From NCBI RefSeq assembly GCF_015555045.1, contig NZ_JADNJQ010000011.1, positions 1 to 64,000 on the forward strand: a DNA stretch of 64,000 nucleotides, in the 5' to 3' direction. Made by a program: the position numbers and the translations under genes. The DNA comes from Collinsella aerofaciens (GTDB lineage Bacteria > Actinomycetota > Coriobacteriia > Coriobacteriales > Coriobacteriaceae). Below, piece after piece: positions 58,856 to 64,000 of this stretch (positions are counted from its first letter, which is position 1; each line of letters starts with the position of its first letter). Under the pieces are notes generated by a model. The model was not told the DNA's origin. It saw nothing but the letters and a program-made list of their open reading frames with translations, and ran no database searches.

Positions 58856-59683
58856 ATGATTGATGCGTGTCCCGAACCCGCTGTGCTCTTTTTTGACGTG
58901 GACGGCACGCTGACGTCGTTCGATCCCGACAGCATGACCGACAAGGACTTTTCGGCGGTTCGCCCCTCGCAGGCGGTCGTCGAGGCGTTTCATCGCCTGC
59001 GCAATGCGGGTCACCAGGCATTTATCTGCACGGGTCGTCCCTTGTGGCTGATCGCCGATGGCCTGCGCGCGCTCGACCCCGCGGGCGTCGTTGCCATGGC
59101 GGGAGCGACGCTCGAGGTCGAGGGCCGCGTGGTGCATGAGGATTGCTTTGACGAGCACGTTATCGAGGAGCTTGCACGCCGTATGGCCGCGGCAGGGATT
59201 GAGGCCTTTTTCGAGACCAACGTGGCTACTTTTGCCTTGGAACCTGCGGGTGTTGAGCAGTCGTCTCTGATCGGCACTTCTGTGGTGCACAGCGCCGAGG
59301 AGATGCGCGTCGACGGCAGTCTGCGCGTGGGCAAGGTATGCCTCAATGTGCCCAGTTTGGCTCGCGTAGCCAATGATGACGGCTTTATCGATCGCGAGTT
59401 TGAGCTGTGCAACACCGGTGGCCAGAATCGCGAGCTGAGCCCCAAGGGCATCAACAAGGGCGTGGGCGTGGCGCGAGCGCTGACGTATCTGGGCCGCGAG
59501 GGAAATGCGCGCACCTTTGGCTTTGGCGATTCGGGCAACGACCTGGGCATGCTCGCCGCCGTCGAGACGGCCGTGGCCATGGGTAATGCCATGCCCGAGG
59601 TCAAGGCGGTCGCCGACTACGTGACCGACGATGTCGCACACGACGGTACCGTCACAGCGATGCAGCATTTCGGCCTCATCTAA
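58856..59683 (+). CDS. Cof-type HAD phosphatase
   Basis: A 275-residue HAD-IIB phosphatase. FFDVDGTLTSFD near residues 13-24 is motif I, ICTGRPLWLI motif II, and FGFGDSGNDLGMLAAV with VAMGNAMPEVK the C-terminal Cof signature. A C2-type cap occupies about 85-185. Typical substrates are sugar phosphates or nucleotides. ATG 58856 follows GAAAGGAACCCAT. It is divergent from rlmKL. Confidence 0.88.
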   Translation: MIDACPEPAVLFFDVDGTLTSFDPDSMTDKDFSAVRPSQAVVEAFHRLRNAGHQAFICTGRPLWLIADGLRALDPAGVVAMAGATLEVEGRVVHEDCFDEHVIEELARRMAAAGIEAFFETNVATFALEPAGVEQSSLIGTSVVHSAEEMRVDGSLRVGKVCLNVPSLARVANDDGFIDREFELCNTGGQNRELSPKGINKGVGVARALTYLGREGNARTFGFGDSGNDLGMLAAVETAVAMGNAMPEVKAVADYVTDDVAHDGTVTAMQHFGLI

Positions 59684-59876
59684 TGAATCCCGCGTTCTGA
59701 CGTTTGCTCAAACTGCGACTCTTTGCTTTTGCATGCTCAATCGATTTATCAATCCAAACACTGAGGTGTTTATACCGTTCGCCGAGAAGATAAAAAACCG
59801 CAGCTCACGCCTTGATAAACGTAGGTAAAGTGTTTAGCAGTTTAACGCCCGTGTGCAAGCGAAAGGAATCAGGCAG
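59684..59876 (+). promoter_or_regulatory. Leader region of the transaldolase gene
   Basis: AAACACTGAGGTGTTT near 59756-59771 is a small perfect hairpin, perhaps the end of the HAD transcript. TTGATA at 59812-59817 could be a -35, but no well-placed -10 was found. Confidence 0.3.
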
Positions 59877-60581
59877 ATGGCAATCAAGGTGTTCGCTGAC
59901 GGTGCAAACCTCGAGGGCATGCTCGACATGTACGAGAACGGCAACGTTCAGGGTTTCACGACCAACCCGTCCCTTATGAAGAAGGGCGGCGTGACGGATT
60001 ACCGTGCGTTTGCCAAAGAGGTCTTGACCCACATCACCGATGTGTCCGTCTCGTTTGAGGTCTTTGCCGACGACGTCGAGACCATGGAGGTCGAGGCGCG
60101 CGAGATCGCTACCTGGGCCGAGAACGTCTACGTCAAGATTCCGTGCGTGACCACCAAGGGCGAGTCCACCGCCGAGCTGGTGCGCAAGCTTTCGGCCGAC
60201 GGCATCAAGGTCAACGTCACCACCATCTTTACGCCTAAGCAGGTTGACGAGATGGTCGAGGCCGTTGACACCGAGACGCCGTCCATCATCTCGCTCTTTG
60301 CCGGCCGCATCGCCGACACCGGCGTCGACCCCATTCCGTTTATGACGGAGTCGGTCAAGAAGGCCGCCGCAAAGCCCAACTGTGAGGTCCTGTGGGCGTC
60401 CACGCGCGAGCTCATCAACATTTACCAGGCAGAAGCCTGCGGTTGCCAGATCATTACGGTGCCCAACAGCATCCTGGCCAAGCGCAAGAACATCGGTCGC
60501 GACCCGTACGAGGTCTCGCTCGACACCGTCCGCGGCTTTGCCAAGGATATCGCGGCGCTCGGTTTCCATATCCTGCCGTAG
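59877..60581 (+). CDS. Short transaldolase / fructose-6-phosphate aldolase-like protein
   Basis: A 234-residue class I aldolase of the short transaldolase group. GFTTNPSLMKKGG near 34-46, the Schiff-base Lys in VYVKIPC near residue 84 and ISLFAGRIADTG are characteristic. It acts in the pentose phosphate pathway or on fructose-6-phosphate, which sequence alone does not decide. ATG 59877 follows AAAGGAATCAGGCAG. It is a single gene with two downstream inverted repeats. Confidence 0.88.
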   Translation: MAIKVFADGANLEGMLDMYENGNVQGFTTNPSLMKKGGVTDYRAFAKEVLTHITDVSVSFEVFADDVETMEVEAREIATWAENVYVKIPCVTTKGESTAELVRKLSADGIKVNVTTIFTPKQVDEMVEAVDTETPSIISLFAGRIADTGVDPIPFMTESVKKAAAKPNCEVLWASTRELINIYQAEACGCQIITVPNSILAKRKNIGRDPYEVSLDTVRGFAKDIAALGFHILP

Positions 60582-60615
60582 CGCGAACACCGACTGTACC
60601 GTGGGCTGTTCGCTC

Positions 60616-60680
60616 CGGCCTTTCCTTTCCCTATCGCTCACGCGCTCCGCGAGGGTCGCGCTAGGCAAAGGAAAGGCCGG
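60616..60680. repeat. Inverted repeat after the transaldolase gene
   Basis: CCGGCCTTTCCTTT and AAAGGAAAGGCCGG are perfect inverted arms around an AGCGC-rich centre with CGCGCTCCGCGAG. It may be a processed 3' end. Confidence 0.55.
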
Positions 60681-60730
60681 GGCTGCCGGCACGAGCTTGC
60701 CAGTAGGTTCTGAGCTGAATAAGACTTAGC

Positions 60731-60765
60731 TGGTGCTGCCTCTTTGATGGGCGGCACCATTTTTG
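60731..60765 (+). terminator. Terminator of the transaldolase transcript
   Basis: GGTGCTGCC pairs with GGCGGCACC, with one G-U pair, followed by ATTTTTG. A further TGCAAGTTTT to AAAACTTGCA hairpin at 60776-60809 may serve the leftward tex gene. Confidence 0.7.
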
Positions 60766-60846
60766 TTGCGGTATCTGCAAGTTTTCCCATTGGGTGAGAA
60801 AAACTTGCAAGTTCGACGATGGACAGCGGTGGTTCGTCCTTTGCTG

Positions 60847-62994
60847 TTACTTGCCCTGTACCATGGTGAGCGAGATCTTCTTGCGGTCGCGATCGACCTT
60901 TTCGACCCACACCTTGACCGTGTCACCGACGCGCACCACGTCGCTGGGGTGCTTGACAAAGCGGTTGGCCAGTTTGGAGATGTGCACGAGGCCGTCCTGG
61001 TGCACGCCCACGTCGACGAAGGCGCCAAAGTCGACGACGTTGCGCACCGTGCCCTTGAGCTCCATGCCGGGTTCCAGGTCGTCGATGGAAAGCGCCGAGC
61101 GGCTAAAGACCACCTCGGGTGCGTCGTCGCGCGGGTCGCGGCCGGGCTTCTTGAGCTCGTTGACGATGTCGATGAGCGTGAGGGTGCCGCAGTTCAGGTC
61201 GCTTGCCAGCGCCGAGATACTGCCCAGACGGCGCTCGATGTCGGGCACGCCGCCGCGGCTGAGCTCGCTGGCTTTAACGCCGGCGCGTTCCAGGACGGAC
61301 GTGGCCACCTCGTAGCTCTCGGGGTGGACGCTCGTCGCGTCGAGTGGGTTCTTGCCGCCGCTAATGCGCAGGAAACCCGCGGCGTTGAGATATGCCTTGG
61401 GCCCCAGCTTGGGGACCTTCTTGAGCTGGCGGCGATCGGTAAAGGCGCCGTTTTCCTCGCGGTAGGCCACGATGTTTTTGGCCACGCTCGGCGTGATGCC
61501 CGATACGTATCCCAGCAGACTTGCGCTCGCGGTGTTTACGTCGACACCCACGCGGTTAACGACGTCCTCCACCACGTGGCCCAGAGTGCGCGAGAGCTCG
61601 GCCTGGTCAAGGTCATGCTGGTACTGGCCCACACCGATGGACTGGGGCGGAATCTTGACGAGCTCTGCCAGCGGGTCCTGCAGGCGGCGGCCCAGGCTCA
61701 TGGCGCCACGCACGGTGACGTCCAGGTCGGGGTATTCCTGGCTGGCGAGCTCGGAAGCGGAGTACACCGACGCGCCGGCTTCGTTAACGATGGTGTAGCG
61801 AAGGCTGGGCGCCTGCTCGGCGATGAACTCCGAGACGACTTCCTCGGTCTCGCGGCTGGCGGTGCCGTTGCCGATGACGATGGTGTTGACGCTGTCCTTT
61901 TTGACGAGGCGGGCGAGCTCGCGCTTGGTGCCGGCGACGTCGTGGCGCGGCTTGGTGGGATAGACCACGCCGTGGTCGAGCAGCTTGCCGGTCTCGTCCA
62001 TGACGGCGACCTTGCAGCCGGTGCGGTAGCCCGGATCGAGCGCGAGCACGCGGGCGCCGCGCACGGGGCGTGCCGAGAGCAGGCCCTCGAGATTCTTGGC
62101 AAAGACATTGATGGCCTCGGTCTGCGCACGGACGGTGAGCTTGGCGCGGGCCTCGCGCTCCAGCGAGGGGGCCATGAGGCGCTTGTAGCCGTCAGCGATG
62201 GCGGCGTCAAAGACGGGCGCGAAGACGCCCTGGCGTCGGGGCCAACGGCTGCCGAGGCGCGCCGTGGCGGCAGCGCCGTCGACGTTCACGCGCACGCAGA
62301 GTTTGCCCTCGCGCTCACCGCGGTCGATAGCCAGCACGCGGTGGTTGGGAATACGGCGCAGCGGCTCATCATAGCTGTAGTACGGCTCGTAGGGGGTCTT
62401 CTCGGCGGGGTCGGTGGCCTCGACGATGATGTCGGCGGTGTTTTGCGTAAAGGCGCGCAGGTCGGCGACGTTCTCGGGGTCTTCGGCCACCGTCTCGGCC
62501 ACGATGTCCGCCGCGCCGGCGAGCGCCTTCTCGGGCGTGTCGAAGCCGGCTTCCTCGTTGACGTAGGCCGCGGCGGTGTCGAGCGCGCTGCCCTTGGCCG
62601 AGGCCTGCATGATGATCATGTTGGCAAGCGGCTCCAGGCCTGCCTCGCGGGCCTTCTGTGCGCGGGTCATGCGCTTTTTGCGGTAGGGCTTGTAGAGGTC
62701 CTCGACACGCTGGAGCTGCGCGGCCTCGCGAATTTGCTGTTCGAGCTCGGGCGTAAGTTTGCCCTGGGCGTCGATGAGCAGAAGGACGTCCTCTTTGCGC
62801 TGTTCAAGATTGCGCAGGTAGGACAGGCGCTCGTCGAGTGCGCGCAGGGCGACGTCGTCCATTCCGCCTGTGGCTTCCTTGCGGTAGCGCGAGATAAAGG
62901 GGATGGTGTTGCCCTCGTCGATGAGCTTGACGGCTGCCTCGATGTTGGCGGCCTTAAGGTTGAGCTCGCGGGCAAGCTGGGCGATAAGATCCAT
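60847..62994 (-). CDS. tex: Tex family RNA-binding transcription accessory protein
   Basis: A 715-residue cytoplasmic protein. It has an N-terminal helical region, a YqgF/RNase H-like domain (LALDPGYRTGCKVAVMD), helix-hairpin-helix repeats (GVDVNTASASLLGYVSG) and a C-terminal S1 RNA-binding domain (VRNVVDFGAFVDVGVHQDGL). Tex affects transcription and stress tolerance, but its mechanism is not settled. ATG 62994 follows CAAGGAGTCCC, and the upstream extension runs into the 160-nt element. Confidence 0.94.
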   Translation of the reverse strand: MDLIAQLARELNLKAANIEAAVKLIDEGNTIPFISRYRKEATGGMDDVALRALDERLSYLRNLEQRKEDVLLLIDAQGKLTPELEQQIREAAQLQRVEDLYKPYRKKRMTRAQKAREAGLEPLANMIIMQASAKGSALDTAAAYVNEEAGFDTPEKALAGAADIVAETVAEDPENVADLRAFTQNTADIIVEATDPAEKTPYEPYYSYDEPLRRIPNHRVLAIDRGEREGKLCVRVNVDGAAATARLGSRWPRRQGVFAPVFDAAIADGYKRLMAPSLEREARAKLTVRAQTEAINVFAKNLEGLLSARPVRGARVLALDPGYRTGCKVAVMDETGKLLDHGVVYPTKPRHDVAGTKRELARLVKKDSVNTIVIGNGTASRETEEVVSEFIAEQAPSLRYTIVNEAGASVYSASELASQEYPDLDVTVRGAMSLGRRLQDPLAELVKIPPQSIGVGQYQHDLDQAELSRTLGHVVEDVVNRVGVDVNTASASLLGYVSGITPSVAKNIVAYREENGAFTDRRQLKKVPKLGPKAYLNAAGFLRISGGKNPLDATSVHPESYEVATSVLERAGVKASELSRGGVPDIERRLGSISALASDLNCGTLTLIDIVNELKKPGRDPRDDAPEVVFSRSALSIDDLEPGMELKGTVRNVVDFGAFVDVGVHQDGLVHISKLANRFVKHPSDVVRVGDTVKVWVEKVDRDRKKISLTMVQGK

Positions 62995-63076
62995 GGGACT
63001 CCTTGCGTTTAAGGTGCGTTTGCAGCACAGGGCTACCAAGGATACCACCCGTCCCAAAAGGCTGTTTTGGGGCCGC

Positions 63077-63236
63077 GCCACGAAAACGGCCTATCTACTA
63101 CGTTTTACCCGTAGGGGCTGACCATGCCTGGTTTTTCCGAAAATCGGCAAGTCGTCTACCTGCGGTTTTTATTTCGCGAAATTTGGCATGGTTAAGGGCG
63201 ATCGGTTAAACGTAGTAGATAGGCCCATTTCGTGGC
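63077..63236. repeat. 160-nt palindromic element, copy 2
   Basis: Begins GCCACGAAAACGGCC and ends TTTCGTGGC, exactly the same length as 40873-41032 but in opposite orientation. Both share the CTACTACGTT arm, an inner ACCAT stem, and central CCGAAAATCGGCAAG and CTACCTGCGG. Confidence 0.75.
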
Positions 63237-63292
63237 GAACGAATCAGACTGAGGTGCAAAATAGCCCCCGCTCCAGAAAAATCGTCGGCAAG

Positions 63293-63332
63293 GTAGCAAA
63301 AGGCCCCGCGGGCAGGAGGCTGCTCGCGGGGC
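63293..63332 (-). terminator. Terminator of the oxidoreductase gene
   Basis: GCCCCGCGAGCAG and CTGCCCGCGGGGC pair on the minus strand and are followed by CTTTTGC. Confidence 0.75.
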
Positions 63333-63404
63333 AAAGAAGAGGGGCTTGTTGGCGGCGGGCCAAGGCGCTCGGCGGGGAGTTTGCCGCGACCCGCTCTTAA
63401 GGCA

Positions 63405-64000
63405 TTACAGCTCGACGAGCTGGCCGGTCTCGGAGGCCTCCTTGATGGCGTTGAGAAGCGTGAGCGTCTTGACGTTATCGGCGGGGGTCACGACGGGCTC
63501 GACCTCGCGGCGGACGACCTTCACAAAGTGCTTGAGCTGCATCTTGTGCGGCAGCGCCGGGTCCACAGCCGGGATCTCCATCTGCAGCGGCTTGTGCCAG
63601 TTAGAGGCGCCGTCGTAGGAGAACTGGTGCAGGCGGGGCAGCGACAGGGCGCCCTTAGTGCCGCCGATAAAGTAGGCGTCGGCGTCGAAGGGGCGGTACT
63701 GCGGATCCTCGCGAGCGGTTGCCTCCCAGTTCCAGGGGCTGGCGGTGGCGTCGGAGATGGTCATGCTCGCAAGTGCGCCATCGGCAAAACGGACGTTGAC
63801 CACGGCGGAGTCCTCGGTCTCAAAACCGCGGGCGGCGCTGGACTGCATACCCTGGACGGCAACGGGCTCGCCCAGCAGATAGCGGAGTAGATCGACGTCG
63901 TGAACCAGGTTGACCAGGATCGGGCCGGCGCCCTTCTTGCGGCGCCACTCGACATCGAAATACTCGTCGTTCTTATAGATCATGTAGTGGAAGCTCGAAA
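63405..64000 (-). CDS. Gfo/Idh/MocA family oxidoreductase, C-terminal part
   Basis: At least 198 residues are visible. The start lies beyond the right edge, because the frame stays open to base 64000. The sequence matches the C-terminal alpha/beta domain of NAD(P)-dependent sugar-type dehydrogenases. LVNLVHDVDLLRYLLGEPV contains the conserved G-x-x-x-D-H-x-D equivalent region, and PADNVKTLTLLNAIKEASETGQLVEL is a typical C-terminus. The N-terminal Rossmann domain and substrate cannot be seen. Confidence 0.85.
   Translation of the reverse strand, partial: SSFHYMIYKNDEYFDVEWRRKKGAGPILVNLVHDVDLLRYLLGEPVAVQGMQSSAARGFETEDSAVVNVRFADGALASMTISDATASPWNWEATAREDPQYRPFDADAYFIGGTKGALSLPRLHQFSYDGASNWHKPLQMEIPAVDPALPHKMQLKHFVKVVRREVEPVVTPADNVKTLTLLNAIKEASETGQLVEL

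Overview
The window looks like a chromosome segment of a high-GC Gram-positive gut Coriobacteriia, most like Collinsella. This is inferred from GC-rich third codon positions, strong AGGAGG-type ribosome binding sites, the tilS-hpt-ftsH order, an EF-G-like second factor, LemA, an LTA-synthase-type polymerase and a sortase-anchored surface protein. No phage, IS element, CRISPR array or rRNA operon is visible. Almost all of it is ordinary chromosome with short operons. What is unusual is the density of palindromic and structured elements between genes.

Layout. 0.1-9 kb: a small membrane protein, Hsp20, a WalJ-type metallo-beta-lactamase protein, tilS-hpt-ftsH, a PLP aminotransferase and a PHP phosphoesterase. 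9-16.6 kb: a RumA-type rRNA methyltransferase, a polar amino-acid ABC importer (binding protein, permease, ATPase), an EF-G-like GTPase and a secreted nuclease. 16.6-28.9 kb: a Schlafen/AlbA_2 regulator behind a dense array of TCTCTCTAAA boxes, larE, a HAD phosphatase, a LacI regulator divergent from glmS, a GntR/FCD regulator divergent from a YeiH-type exporter, a Fis-HTH regulator with a degenerate AAA+ domain, and a nitroreductase. 29-37 kb: a MarR regulator with a heterodimeric ABC exporter, cysE, a DedA protein and ilvE. 37-41.3 kb: lemA, a TetR regulator, tRNA-Ser(UGA), a tadA-glycerate kinase fusion and the SRP RNA gene. 41.6-50.2 kb: a sortase-anchored coiled-coil protein, a second ABC exporter pair, a flavodoxin and an LTA-synthase-like enzyme. 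50.3-56.2 kb: a nitroreductase and a kup potassium transporter followed by a small membrane protein and a KdpDE-like two-component system. 56.2-64 kb: RlmKL, a Cof-type HAD phosphatase, a short transaldolase, Tex and the C-terminal part of a Gfo/Idh/MocA oxidoreductase cut by the window edge.

Main points of interest: (1) TadA, the tRNA-A34 deaminase, is fused in frame to a complete glycerate kinase. (2) Two copies of an approximately 130-150 nt element have unrelated but self-complementary arms, a conserved internal core, compensatory changes in the inner stem, and G-U-compatible changes on one strand only; this resembles an uncharacterised structured RNA. (3) About ten TCTCTCTAAA boxes in near-helical phasing precede a Schlafen-like regulator. 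(4) A matched pair of 160-nt palindromic elements and several other palindrome families occur, many near the SRP RNA gene. (5) RlmKL has apparently lost the catalytic motifs of its RlmL half. (6) A KdpDE-like system sits directly behind kup, with no kdpFABC in the window.
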